The translations under genes were made by a program, and so were the position numbers. The notes below the pieces were generated by a model. That model saw only the letters and a program-made list of their open reading frames with translations. It searched no databases and was not told where the DNA came from. Shown here piece by piece: positions 27,531 to 36,523 of a stretch of DNA of 64,000 nucleotides. The stretch is from an uncultured Armatimonadota bacterium. GTDB taxonomy: Bacteria; Armatimonadota; Fimbriimonadia; Fimbriimonadales; Fimbriimonadaceae. Position 1 is the first letter of the stretch. The number at the start of each line of letters is the position of its first letter. The stretch covers positions 27,725 to 91,724 of the forward strand of contig CAIVDU010000085.1 of the NCBI GenBank assembly GCA_903904815.1, given 5' to 3'.

Positions 27531-28093
27531 AGTTCACCGGCTCGATCCTGACCTGTTGGGCAGTTGGAACTGTAGGGGGCTTATGGCACTTCGTGTACCA
27601 ATACGCTCTGCCCACCGCCCCACCCTCCAAAGTCAACTCAATTGAACATCAGGAAACCCTGACTACCGCCGACGGGTCGAAATTGGAGCTCGGAAAAGGG
27701 GCTCGATTTACCCTGTTAGACTTCACAAGCGGCGAGTGCGGCTGCTCACAGTTCATCAAGGCTCACGTTCAAACGCTTGAGACAGAATTTCGTCCGCGCG
27801 GCGTCCAGTTTGTTCATGTGATCGAAGGGGACGATCCTCCGGGAAATACGGGCATTTGGGTCAAGGACCCACATGGACTGGTCGCCAGGCGCTTTGCGGT
27901 TGGAGCCACGCCCGGTGCGGTGGTTCTCGACGAAAAGGGTCATGTCGTCTTTTCCGGGACCTACAACCGGGCGAGATTTTGCGACGCCCACGAAACCGCC
28001 TTTGTCCAGTTAGCCCTGACTTCGTTGCTGAGCGGACGAGAACCGGCGGTGACACGGACCGCTTTCTACGGCTGCGCCGTCCCTCGCTCCTAA
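27527..28093 (+). CDS. Membrane-anchored thioredoxin-like protein (DUF6436-like)
   Basis: 188 residues with one N-terminal membrane helix ([22 protein letters not shown]). The soluble part has a thioredoxin-like core: [21 protein letters not shown] carries a GECGC where thioredoxins have the CxxC, then [23 protein letters not shown] and the C-terminal FYGCAVP. Two cysteines (ARFC and GCAVP) near the end recur in this family. The TTG start overlaps the receptor stop (TTGA), so it is translationally coupled. Probable redox partner of the receptor; the function is inferred. Confidence 0.72.
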   Translation: MKFTGSILTCWAVGTVGGLWHFVYQYALPTAPPSKVNSIEHQETLTTADGSKLELGKGARFTLLDFTSGECGCSQFIKAHVQTLETEFRPRGVQFVHVIEGDDPPGNTGIWVKDPHGLVARRFAVGATPGAVVLDEKGHVVFSGTYNRARFCDAHETAFVQLALTSLLSGREPAVTRTAFYGCAVPRS

Positions 28094-28094
28094 C

Positions 28095-28958
28095 CTAACG
28101 AGTCACTTCGAAGGCGTTTCTCGCCGTTTCGAAAAGCTTAATCTTCTCCAAACGGCCAGGAACACTACCGTCTAGCTGGGCAAAAATGGTCGACGCAACC
28201 ACTTCGGAGGTCGTGATCCGCCCTGAGAGTTCAGGAACGTCCACGTCCAGATTCTTGTGGTCATAACGCAAAAGCACGCGTTCTTTGACAACATGGTCTA
28301 GGCGCTCTATGTCGACCATCATCCCGGTTCGGTCATCGACTTCCCCGCCGACGGTGACTTCCAACACGTAGTTGTGGCCATGACCAGCCTCGTTGTTACA
28401 CTTTCCAAACAGGGCGATATTTTCCGCCTCAGACATCTGAGGCGAGTTGAGCCGGTGCGACGCGGCAAATTCGTAGATCCGGGTAAGCGTCATCTTGTTT
28501 TCGAGTAGGTCGAGTTCGCCGTGGAAAAGCGGTGTCTCTTCCAGCCGCAGATGCACAAGGTGCACTTGCTGACTGGGTTCCCCTCCCTCCGTTCGCGAGA
28601 CCGTGAATAGGTCGCCACCTTCATCCCTCAGAAGGCATTGACGGATGTAAAGAAGGATATTTTCGACGGTAGGAGAACAGGCATGAAACGCCGAGATCTC
28701 ATCGTTGATGCTCTTCCCTTCGAATTGAGAAACAATTCGATCCTTGAGTAAATCGTCCACCCGTTTGATGTTGACCACCATCCCAGTGGATTCATCCACA
28801 ACCCCATCGACCGTTACTTCGAGAAAGTAGTTATGCCCATGGGAGTACGGTGAAGCCCAAGCGCCAAATAGAGCTCGGTTCTCTTGAGCGGTGAGGGTGC
28901 TAAGCCAGTACCGATGGCCGCTCGAAAACCCAACTCGCCTTGTCATCCTCACGCGCAT
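28095..28958 (-). CDS. Tandem 6-pyruvoyl-tetrahydropterin synthase / QueD-like protein
   Basis: 287 residues holding two PTPS/QueD domains. Domain 1 (1-145) keeps zinc ligands His15, His40 and His42 (SSGHRY, SHGHNY) but has Trp34 where the catalytic cysteine should be. Domain 2 (155-287) keeps His168, Cys187 (FGKCNNEAGHGHNY), His193 and His195, the DHKNLD block and the ending KLFETARN with the conserved Glu. So domain 2 could be catalytic and domain 1 structural or regulatory. QueD makes carboxytetrahydropterin for queuosine; PTPS makes pterins. It is the last gene of a BMP-type ABC importer operon, with a one-base overlap to the permease. Confidence 0.85.
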   Translation of the reverse strand: MRVRMTRRVGFSSGHRYWLSTLTAQENRALFGAWASPYSHGHNYFLEVTVDGVVDESTGMVVNIKRVDDLLKDRIVSQFEGKSINDEISAFHACSPTVENILLYIRQCLLRDEGGDLFTVSRTEGGEPSQQVHLVHLRLEETPLFHGELDLLENKMTLTRIYEFAASHRLNSPQMSEAENIALFGKCNNEAGHGHNYVLEVTVGGEVDDRTGMMVDIERLDHVVKERVLLRYDHKNLDVDVPELSGRITTSEVVASTIFAQLDGSVPGRLEKIKLFETARNAFEVTR

Positions 28959-29821
28959 CAGTTCTCTCTACGATACGGCTGACCCAAAGCTTGCGGCGAA
29001 GCCGCACCCTTTCCGACGATAACCAAAACCAGCAGCGCAATCACATAAGGCAAAGCGATCATAAGTTGATACGGAACCTTCCACCCATACGACTGAAATC
29101 GGAATTGAAGGCTTTCCGCGAATCCAATCAGCAAGGCTGATGCGAAGGCCAACGACGGTTTCCAGCGTCCAAAAGTGACCATCGCGATCGCCACGAATCC
29201 ACGGCCCGCCGTCATATTCTCAGCAAAGGTGCCGGTGATCCCAAGAGAGAGGTACGTGCCCGCTAGCCCGGCAAAAACGCCACCCAAGGTCAGGGCTTCG
29301 AGTCTCAGACCCAACACGGAATATCCTGCCGCCACCGTCGCCTTTGGATATTCACCCGCCGAACGAACTGCCAAGCCCCACTTCGTTCTTGTGAGCAGCC
29401 AAGTTACAAGCGGAAGACTCACGAGCAGAAACGCCAGCAAAGGATCTAGCCCATGCCAATTGGGAATCTTGGAAACACTGATCAATTGACCGCTCTGGCC
29501 AAAAATGGACCTGAAGAGGGTTCCCGTAAGCCCAAGGCTAAAGAGGTTGATCGCCGTACCCACAACCACCTGATCGCCGCCGAGGATGACCGTAAAGACC
29601 CCAAAAACGAGGGAAATGGCGCATCCCGTGAGCATCCCCGCCGCAACTCCCAGCGCGGCATTGCCAGTCGCATGACACACAAGCATAGACACAAAGGCAC
29701 TGCACAGCATCGCGCCTTCTAAACCAATATTAATCACTCCCGACTTCTGGGAAACCGTCTCGCCAACCGCCGCCAGTCCTACCGGCGCCGAGTAACCGAT
29801 CAGTAGCAGGAGCTCATTCAT
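28958..29821 (-). CDS. Nucleoside-type ABC transporter permease (YufQ/NupQ-like)
   Basis: 287 residues with about eight membrane helices. The segment VGETVSQKSGVINIGLEGAML is diagnostic of BMP-linked permeases (the EAA-like part LGLEGAM with the preceding Gly-Ile-Asn); I read it as pieces GETVSQKSGVINIGLEG and AMLCSAFVS. It pairs with the other permease four bases upstream. This transporter class takes up nucleosides such as guanosine or, in some species, other purine-like compounds. Confidence 0.9.
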   Translation of the reverse strand: MNELLLLIGYSAPVGLAAVGETVSQKSGVINIGLEGAMLCSAFVSMLVCHATGNAALGVAAGMLTGCAISLVFGVFTVILGGDQVVVGTAINLFSLGLTGTLFRSIFGQSGQLISVSKIPNWHGLDPLLAFLLVSLPLVTWLLTRTKWGLAVRSAGEYPKATVAAGYSVLGLRLEALTLGGVFAGLAGTYLSLGITGTFAENMTAGRGFVAIAMVTFGRWKPSLAFASALLIGFAESLQFRFQSYGWKVPYQLMIALPYVIALLVLVIVGKGAASPQALGQPYRREN

Positions 29822-30927
29822 GAAGTGCCTCCCGCGGTTGCTCCTACAAGGGTCTCTGTAGGCGAGTCATCTTCCACACGCCCGGCATCACGCCTAGACG
29901 CGATGGACCGCGTACCCACAAAAGCGAGAACGGCCACGGCCTGGATCACGTACACAATGGTCGTGCCGGCTTCCGTAAACCGGGCCAAGTTCTCTGAACC
30001 CGCAAAAAGCGCACCAAAATACAAGGCGCTTGGTATGGCTGCGAGTGGGTGAAGCCCGGCCAACAGAGCCACCGGAATGCCGAGGAATCCCCACTGTTGG
30101 GAGAAGCCGAGTCCCAGCTGACCCGTCATTCCCGTGAACTCGATCCCTCCCGCCAGCCCGCAAAGTGCGCCGGACAACACCATCGCCTTCAGTTGTTCTC
30201 GAGGCACGTGCATTCGATTCGCCCGCGCCACGTTTGGGCTGTCTCCAATCAATCGGAGCCGGTAGCCCGACTTGGTTAGGAACAAAAACACATAGACGAG
30301 GACCGCGAGAAGCAGCGCGATGATCACTCCGGCGTGAAGGTCCATTTGACGATTGAACTTGGGCAGCATCAACGCGTCTGGGAGTTGCTCTGTCAAAGGC
30401 ACTTGATGTTTTGCCTCTTGCAGCGGTCCACTGACCGCCCATCCCAAGATCTGAACAGCAATAAAGTTCAGCAGAATCGTGCTAATCACGACCGCCACTC
30501 CCCGACGGACGTAAAGCCACCCCGCGAACCAGGCCCACGCGGAGCCGCCTGCGACACAGGCAACTAGGATCAATACGAGACTCAACGTAGCCGGAATTCC
30601 CTGGAGGTCGTGGGGAAGAAAGCTGGCCGTCCACGCTCCTACGATTCCTCCAACAATGAATTGGCCCTCGCCGCCAATGTTGTAGATGCCTGCTCTCCAG
30701 GCGACGATCATTGCCAACCCTGTGCACAGAAGTGGAGTCATCTTGACTGCCGTCCGAGACATCCCAAATCGATCCCCGAAAGCGCCGTCAACGATGAGAT
30801 GAAGGCTGGGCACGATTGGGAGTCCAAAGGCAAGCAGCGTCACAATCAGTGCCGCAAACAAGATCCCAGAACTAACCAACGCAGATATACAGCCCTTTCC
30901 AAAACGACGAAGCGTTTCTGGTCTCAC
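29818..30927 (-). CDS. Nucleoside-type ABC transporter permease (YufP/NupP-like)
   Basis: 369 residues with about ten membrane segments. The motif WRAGIYNIGGEGQFIVGGIVG is the signature of this permease family, and the IEFTGMTGQLGLGFSQQWGF region near residue 265 is also typical. It overlaps the ATPase gene and the second permease gene by four bases on each side, which means tight coupling of expression. It forms the membrane channel together with the second permease. Confidence 0.91.
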   Translation of the reverse strand: MRPETLRRFGKGCISALVSSGILFAALIVTLLAFGLPIVPSLHLIVDGAFGDRFGMSRTAVKMTPLLCTGLAMIVAWRAGIYNIGGEGQFIVGGIVGAWTASFLPHDLQGIPATLSLVLILVACVAGGSAWAWFAGWLYVRRGVAVVISTILLNFIAVQILGWAVSGPLQEAKHQVPLTEQLPDALMLPKFNRQMDLHAGVIIALLLAVLVYVFLFLTKSGYRLRLIGDSPNVARANRMHVPREQLKAMVLSGALCGLAGGIEFTGMTGQLGLGFSQQWGFLGIPVALLAGLHPLAAIPSALYFGALFAGSENLARFTEAGTTIVYVIQAVAVLAFVGTRSIASRRDAGRVEDDSPTETLVGATAGGTS

Positions 30928-32381
30928 AGAGCTTCACTCCCTCCTAGCAAAGCCTCGGCTCCTGGTCCGTCCATAATCTCCCCCCGATTCATGAACACGC
31001 GTCGGGAACAAATGGCCGAGAGTTCATCAAGATCCGTGGACACAAGGACGACTGCCGTCCCAAGCGCAGCCGCTTCCCGGATCTTTTCGTGGACATACTG
31101 GGTCGCCTTTAAGTCCAGTCCGCGCGTGGGATTGACCGCCACGAGAAGATCTGGAAGTCGGTCAAGACATCGACTAACAACAACCTTCTGACCGTTTCCG
31201 CCACTGAGTCCGGAGACTCGCGCCTCGAGCGATTCAACCTTGATCTGGAATTTCTTGATCAATCCATTCGCCCAGGTGTGGATGGCAGAAGGGCGAAGAA
31301 AAGGTCCTGAGGTCAGCAACGGATGATCAATTCCGGAGACTAAGAGGTTGTCGCTCACCGACATGCCCATCGCGAGTCCATCCCGTTGACGATCCTGCGG
31401 AATATAGCTGATGTAAGGCGAGGATTCAGTATCGCCGAAACGCACAGTTCCTGAATCCGCCGATCGTACTCCAACCAGCGTCTCCGCGAGCTCCAACTGC
31501 CCATTTCCATCGACTCCGCCTATCCCGAACACTTCACCTCGAAGCACATTGAAGGATACGGATCGGACAGCGACCTCCCCTCTTGCACCCTTCACGCTCA
31601 GCTTTTCCACCGCTAATCCTTGAGTGCCTTCCGAGATGTAACTCGGGTGTTCCTGGAGAGCCGGAATCTCTCCGACCATCCATTCGGCGAGCATTGGCGA
31701 AGTCACGTTGTCCCGGATGTCGGATGCAACCCAGACCCCCTTCCTAAGCACTGTGACCCGATCCGCCACCGCTAGCACTTCCGACAATTTGTGAGCGATG
31801 AGAATAACAATCTTGCCCTCATCGCGAAGTCTACGCAGCACGCCGAGCAAATCGGTGACCTCGTCCGGAGAAAGAACGGCCGTAGGCTCGTCGAAAATAA
31901 CCACGTCGCCGCCCAGTGCGAGCGCCCGCAAAATCTCAAGTCGCTGCTGCTCGCCTACTGAGTAGGTTGCCACCCGATCCTTGAGCCTCAGGCTCCACCC
32001 CAGCCGTTCTGCGATCGTTTTCGCCTCTCGCGTCGATGAATCGAGGTCAAGCGTCCCCGCGAGTCCTCGAAACGATCCCAGCGCAAGATTCTCCTCTCCA
32101 GAAAACTGAGGGACCAGAGTGAAGTGCTGATGAATCAGCTGAATTCCCAATTCCCTACATTCGGCAGGATTCCCCACCGGAACGCGAATTCCATTTAACG
32201 AGATGGATCCTTCATCCGGAGTCACGAATCCGGCTAGGATCGACACCAACGTTGACTTCCCGGCCCCGTTTTCGCCAAGTACGGCGTGGATCTCTCCCGA
32301 ATTGAATTGAACGCTGACATCCGATAGCGCCTGAACTCTGCCAAACCGCTTGGATACCGACCTAATTTCGAGTGCGCTCAT
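30924..32381 (-). CDS. Nucleoside/sugar-type ABC transporter ATPase with two domains
   Basis: 485 residues, two fused nucleotide-binding domains as in the NupO/RbsA class. Domain 1 has Walker A GENGAGKST (about 36-44), the signature YSVGEQQRLEIL and Walker B VVIFDEPTAVLSP. Domain 2 has a degenerate Walker A (GVDGNGQLELAETL, without the Lys), LSGGNGQKVVVSRCL and VAVNPTRGLDL. This asymmetry is normal in the class. It lies downstream of the substrate-binding lipoprotein after a 196-bp gap that holds a perfect palindrome. Confidence 0.93.
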   Translation of the reverse strand: MSALEIRSVSKRFGRVQALSDVSVQFNSGEIHAVLGENGAGKSTLVSILAGFVTPDEGSISLNGIRVPVGNPAECRELGIQLIHQHFTLVPQFSGEENLALGSFRGLAGTLDLDSSTREAKTIAERLGWSLRLKDRVATYSVGEQQRLEILRALALGGDVVIFDEPTAVLSPDEVTDLLGVLRRLRDEGKIVILIAHKLSEVLAVADRVTVLRKGVWVASDIRDNVTSPMLAEWMVGEIPALQEHPSYISEGTQGLAVEKLSVKGARGEVAVRSVSFNVLRGEVFGIGGVDGNGQLELAETLVGVRSADSGTVRFGDTESSPYISYIPQDRQRDGLAMGMSVSDNLLVSGIDHPLLTSGPFLRPSAIHTWANGLIKKFQIKVESLEARVSGLSGGNGQKVVVSRCLDRLPDLLVAVNPTRGLDLKATQYVHEKIREAAALGTAVVLVSTDLDELSAICSRRVFMNRGEIMDGPGAEALLGGSEAL

Positions 32382-32556
32382 TCTATTTCGTATCTGGCTA
32401 TACGGATCGAGACGGTAGCAACTAGCTGATCAAATGCTTGCCCCCGGATCGCTGAGGACAACCGCTAACCAACCACTTTCGACAGCGGCATGCCCTTCTC
32501 CACCCTTCAAATTACTTCGCCTCACTGAAGCCAGGAACCCCAATGAGGCAAACGCT

Positions 32557-32570
32557 CCATCCTAGGATGG
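32557..32570 (-). terminator. Palindrome right after the BMP lipoprotein gene
   Basis: CCATCCTAGGATGG is a perfect 14-bp palindrome, 7 nt past the stop of the lipoprotein gene. A second inverted repeat GCCTCA/TGAGGC (32519-32549) lies beyond it. The place, between the binding protein and the ATPase, is where many ABC operons carry an mRNA-stabilising or attenuating stem-loop that keeps the binding protein in excess. No T-run follows. Confidence 0.4.
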
Positions 32571-32577
32571 CCGAGTA

Positions 32578-33597
32578 CTAGAAGTTGTCCTTTGGAACGA
32601 CCAGAGCCCCGCTCTTAATTTTGGCCTTGAGGTCGTCGACCGCCTTTTGCACGTCGGCCGGGACTTGGGTTGAAAGCTTGGGGTTGAACACGAAATCAAT
32701 CGCGCCCTTGTCCATACCGAACAGACTCACTTCGCCCTTGTAAGTGCCATCTTGGACCTTCTTAGCAAGCTCCAAGAAAGCCGGCTTGGCCACGATCACC
32801 GCTGATGCGATGACAATTCCGCTCGGATTATCATTCTGATTTGCATTTGTGCCGAACGCAAATGCATGCTTCTCCTTGCACGCTTCAAACACCCCTTGTG
32901 CCGCCGCATTGGCTTGATGAATCACGAAATCAGCTCCCTGACCAAGGACGCTCTCGGTTGCCTGCTTAGCCTTAGCAACGTCGCCTTCGGTTCCAAAGTA
33001 GCTGGTCGGAATAATCTTGATTTTCGGGTTTGCCGCTCTCGCCCCGGCTTCGTAAGCTTTCAGAGTGGAGACAATCGACGGATAGTTTTGTACGGCAACG
33101 CTTCCAACTGCCCCGGTCTTGCTCAGCTTCCCCGCGACGTAGCCAGCTAGATAGCAGCTCTGCTCGAGATAGAAGCGAAACGCGCCAGCATTTGGCGCGG
33201 TTTCTCCACCGGAAGAACTGATGAACACCGTTTTAGGAAAGTCCTTTGCGAGCTCGACTCCCGGCTTGTTGTACTCAAAACCATGGCCAAACACGAGGTC
33301 GTAGTCTTTCTGGGCATACGTCCTCATTGCGTCCTTAATCTTCGCGTCCGTCGCTTCCTGCTGAGATACCTCTGCGCCCAGGTCTTGCTTGATTCCCTGC
33401 AAACCCTCGTACGCCAAAGCCGACCAGCCAGCATCGCTCACCGGCCCCGGCGTAAGCAAGGCAACCTTCAAGACCTTCTTAGCTGAACTCGGAGCGGTCG
33501 TCGAATCTGGGGTGCTTGCGACTTGGTCCTTTGAGCCGCACCCGGCCAAAATCAGGGCCAGCGGAATGAGATACTGCAGTTTCATAGACGAGCGCAT
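32578..33597 (-). CDS. BMP family substrate-binding lipoprotein
   Basis: 339 residues from the chosen ATG. The N-terminus (KLQYLIPLALILAGC) is a lipoprotein signal with lipobox LAGC. The mature protein has the PnrA/Med (Bmp) fold: KVALLTPGPVSDAGWSALAYEGL, YDLVFGHGFEYNKPGVELAKDFP, FISSSGG, SCYLAGYVAG and the GADFVIHQANAAAQGVFEA pieces. Such proteins bind purine nucleosides through Asp and Phe side chains. A longer frame upstream would overlap the histidine kinase gene and is unlikely. It is the first gene of the importer operon. Confidence 0.93.
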   Translation of the reverse strand: MRSSMKLQYLIPLALILAGCGSKDQVASTPDSTTAPSSAKKVLKVALLTPGPVSDAGWSALAYEGLQGIKQDLGAEVSQQEATDAKIKDAMRTYAQKDYDLVFGHGFEYNKPGVELAKDFPKTVFISSSGGETAPNAGAFRFYLEQSCYLAGYVAGKLSKTGAVGSVAVQNYPSIVSTLKAYEAGARAANPKIKIIPTSYFGTEGDVAKAKQATESVLGQGADFVIHQANAAAQGVFEACKEKHAFAFGTNANQNDNPSGIVIASAVIVAKPAFLELAKKVQDGTYKGEVSLFGMDKGAIDFVFNPKLSTQVPADVQKAVDDLKAKIKSGALVVPKDNF

Positions 33598-33659
33598 TCT
33601 ACGCTCTCGAAAGCCATTTGGTTTTGAGTTTTCTCGGCACTCGCTCCCAGAAACGCGTC

Positions 33660-34754
33660 TCAGGACTTCAACGTGAAGTAAAAAGTAGCGCCGTGCCCTA
33701 GATTTCCGACTGCCCAAACACGTCCCTTGTGACGATCAATGACCCGCAAAACATTAGAAAGGCCGATGCCAGTTCCCGGATATTTTGCGACTGGATGAAG
33801 CCTCTCGAACGGTTCAAAGATCTTTTGCGCATACTCCTGCTCGAAACCGATCCCATTGTCCCGGACAAAAATCGGCTTTTCGGGCAGATCCTGTGCCCGC
33901 CCCAGCTCAACCAGTGGTTTTTCAGATTTGGAGGCGAATTTACATGCGTTGTCCAGCAGATTCGCCACTACGACTCGAAGAAGCGCAGGATCGGCATTGA
34001 CCACCAGCCCCGGTTCTAGCGCGAATTCCGTGCTTGGCCAAGACCTCTTTAACTCGGGAAGGAGATTCTCCGCGAGCTCGGTTAGGTCAACGTCCACGCG
34101 TTGAATGGGAGCTTTGGAAATCCGCGAAACGGCTAAGATCGCCGAAATCAACTCGTCCATGCGACGAGCCGCGGCAGATATTCGGGCGATGTGCTCAATG
34201 CCTTCTTCGCCGATCGTTTCGGCAAAGTCCTCTTCCAAAGCTGCCGCAAACCCCAACACCGTGCGAAGTGGCGAACGCAGGTCATGCGACACCGAATACG
34301 AGAACATCTCAAGTTCTTTGTTCGTCCGCTGGAGAGCCTCGGTGCGTTCAGCCACAACCCGTTCCAATTCTAGGGTCTCTCGGCGCATCGCATCCAGGGC
34401 ATCTGTTGATTGAACGGCTTGAAGCGTGACCAAAAGGAGCACGTCAGAATCTCGCGGCGCTAGCGGTGAAACGGTAAGAACCATACCGTTTCCACCCACA
34501 ATTTGTGAATGAATCGGAACCGAAGCCGCGTTTCCGGTGGGTTCCCGAAGACAAGCGCTTCGCAGAAGCGCGTCAAGGTCGTCGTGGCTCGTTTTGTCGA
34601 CAAACTCTGAAAGCAGACTGCCCAAACGCATAGGACCCACCGTGCGCTCAAACACCGCGTTCCATTCTTTGATCTCAAAATCTCGAGACAAAATGGCCTG
34701 GGGTATGGGGCTGCAGTGAAACGCATCTTTGAATGGCTCGGACTCTTGATTCAT
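33660..34754 (-). CDS. PAS-domain sensor histidine kinase, probably cytoplasmic
   Basis: 364 residues from the second in-frame ATG, chosen because a GGAAG sequence precedes it. A PAS domain covers roughly residues 8-120, then a short coiled coil (ERVVAERTEALQRTNKELEMF), the H-box FSYSVSHDLRSPLR with phosphorylated His, the N-box LLDNACKFA, G1 box RDNGIGF and G2 PGTGIGLSNV. No membrane segments are seen, so it senses a cytoplasmic signal. No response regulator lies beside it, and it ends 62 bp before the lipoprotein gene, which could place the importer partly under its own transcript. Confidence 0.9.
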   Translation of the reverse strand: MNQESEPFKDAFHCSPIPQAILSRDFEIKEWNAVFERTVGPMRLGSLLSEFVDKTSHDDLDALLRSACLREPTGNAASVPIHSQIVGGNGMVLTVSPLAPRDSDVLLLVTLQAVQSTDALDAMRRETLELERVVAERTEALQRTNKELEMFSYSVSHDLRSPLRTVLGFAAALEEDFAETIGEEGIEHIARISAAARRMDELISAILAVSRISKAPIQRVDVDLTELAENLLPELKRSWPSTEFALEPGLVVNADPALLRVVVANLLDNACKFASKSEKPLVELGRAQDLPEKPIFVRDNGIGFEQEYAQKIFEPFERLHPVAKYPGTGIGLSNVLRVIDRHKGRVWAVGNLGHGATFYFTLKS

Positions 34755-34936
34755 GACTTCCAATATTTGAACTTCGATCGCGCACACCAACGTCTGCTGA
34801 TCGCAGATTGCTAAATGCCTGCCGCAAACCCCGAAGACAGATCCCTATAAACAACCTGGATGGAATCTCACTCAATTGTCAAGGTTCTCGTTCTCAAAAC
34901 CTAAAGTTCCGCGTCAGGTTTGCCGAATCAATTGTT

Positions 34937-35797
34937 ATGGAGTCAGAGGCCATGGAGCAGACCACTGCTTTAACGTGCAAGAAACGGGCGCAACCAGCGA
35001 GTCCCGCGCAAGTCGCCTTCGGGCTCCTGGCCTTCATTCTGATTGCGAACGTTGTTCTCGGCTTTCCGGCGGCGGGCAATCTCGCTTTCCTAGCTCCTGT
35101 GTCAATCGCTACTTATCGAGGGGGGTTGCGCCAGGGACTACCCGTATTCCTGTTGACTACCATCACATCGACCATGGTGTTGGCCTATAGCGGTCAGATT
35201 CAGCACGGCGGCCTCGTCACAAATGTCTTGATTGAAGCGATGCTACTTACCGGCGCCATGATCGTAACCGACAAGACCCGCCAGAACCTTCACGACACCA
35301 TCGATAAGACGAAAACCGATGCGCTCACCGGAGCCCAGAACCGGGCTTCGATTGCCGACCTTGGCAATCTGGAGGTCAATCGAGCGATGGCTCAAGGTCT
35401 TCCCATGGCTGTTGCGGTGATTGACCTTGACCACTTTAAGGAGCTCAATGATGGACACGGTCACGCATTTGGAGACGCCGTACTCAAGGATCTAGTCAAG
35501 ACCCTCTCCGGACACCTCAGCCCGACCGACGTCGTCGGACGGACCGGTGGAGACGAGTTTGTGGTCTTGATGCCAAATCGAACCCTGGAAGAATCGGAAC
35601 AGCTTCTGCGCAGAGCCAACAACGCATTCTGTGATCGAACGCTGGTCGAGGGCCATCCGATCTCATTTAGTTACGGCGTTGGTTGTCCCGGTCGCGACGG
35701 TTTTTCTTGGGCCACGCTCCTAGATGCGGCGGACCAGGATATGTATCGCCGAAAGTCGGCTAAGAAGAATCGGCAGGTAGCAAGACAGGCTAGCTAA
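34937..35797 (+). CDS. Diguanylate cyclase with a membrane domain
   Basis: 286 residues from the chosen ATG; an ATG 15 bp later with GAGG before it is an equal candidate, and a longer upstream start is possible. Three to four membrane helices cover the first 110 residues (QVAFGLLAFILIANVVLGF, GLPVFLLTTITSTMVLAYS, VLIEAMLLTGAMIV). The GGDEF domain follows: TDALTGAQNRASI, the metal ligand region VIDLDHFKELNDGHGHAFGD and the active site GRTGGDEFVVLM. It makes cyclic di-GMP, which the MshEN domain of PilB could bind. The 3' end overlaps the convergent esterase. Confidence 0.92.
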   Translation: MESEAMEQTTALTCKKRAQPASPAQVAFGLLAFILIANVVLGFPAAGNLAFLAPVSIATYRGGLRQGLPVFLLTTITSTMVLAYSGQIQHGGLVTNVLIEAMLLTGAMIVTDKTRQNLHDTIDKTKTDALTGAQNRASIADLGNLEVNRAMAQGLPMAVAVIDLDHFKELNDGHGHAFGDAVLKDLVKTLSGHLSPTDVVGRTGGDEFVVLMPNRTLEESEQLLRRANNAFCDRTLVEGHPISFSYGVGCPGRDGFSWATLLDAADQDMYRRKSAKKNRQVARQAS

Positions 35798-36453
35798 CCC
35801 TCGGCCATCCAGTTCCAGATATCGCCAAGGCTCCGTTGGCTGATCTCATGTCGCATCGGATACTCGATATGGCGCACCTCGGCTCCGTATCCCCGCAAGA
35901 GTTCCGCAGCTTGCCGAGAGCCCTGATAACCCAGAACCTCATCGCTTAGCCCATGCTGAACCAAAGCTTTGACTCCGCTCAGTCGTTGATCTTGGACTTC
36001 TGGCACGAACTTCGATAAAACCCGGCCGCTCATCATGATCAATCTCGAAGCAACCGACGGATCGGCCAGCGTGATACCAAGGGCCATCATGGCCCCCTGA
36101 CTAAATCCTCCAATCGTAAAATTCTCAGCGACTCCAAATCGCCCTGGGACCGTGATCAGAAATTCGATGACGCTGTCCCGCGCAACCAGTGCCTGGTCCT
36201 CGTTTGGTACAGGTCCTGAAGCATCCCAGTCAAGATCGAACCATGCGTAGGCTTGGTTTCCCATACTAATGGGAGCTCTCAGCGACACAATGTGAAGCTT
36301 GGGATCGAGGACGTCGCCAAGCCCCAGCAAGTCCAGCTCGTTACTCCCATAGCCATGCATCAGCACGAGGCACGGAGACTTTCCTTCTGAGGACTGGAGA
36401 GGGGCGCGATCACGATACTGTAGGTCCAATGGCACCCCATCATTCAACCCCAC
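35794..36453 (-). CDS. Phospholipase/carboxylesterase, alpha/beta hydrolase
   Basis: 219 residues of the LPL/carboxylesterase type. The lid loop region LVLMHGYGSNELDLLGLG and the AWFDLDW segment are standard. The catalytic triad is Ser118 (GGFSQGAMM), Asp171 (GLSDEV) and His202 (PMRHEI). No signal peptide is present. The substrate is not known; short-chain esters or lysophospholipids are usual for the family. Confidence 0.9.
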   Translation of the reverse strand: MGLNDGVPLDLQYRDRAPLQSSEGKSPCLVLMHGYGSNELDLLGLGDVLDPKLHIVSLRAPISMGNQAYAWFDLDWDASGPVPNEDQALVARDSVIEFLITVPGRFGVAENFTIGGFSQGAMMALGITLADPSVASRLIMMSGRVLSKFVPEVQDQRLSGVKALVQHGLSDEVLGYQGSRQAAELLRGYGAEVRHIEYPMRHEISQRSLGDIWNWMAEG

Positions 36454-36523
36454 TGATCCTTTGCCTTAACCGGCGAGTCTAACCATTTGTAGTCGGAACT
36501 CCCGGCACAAAAGGAGATTTCAA

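Noticed and set aside
33598..33659. Possible preQ1- or purine-type riboswitch before the BMP lipoprotein gene
   Set aside because: The 62-bp gap is A-rich with GAG/CTC pairing but does not show the conserved loop sequences of either aptamer.
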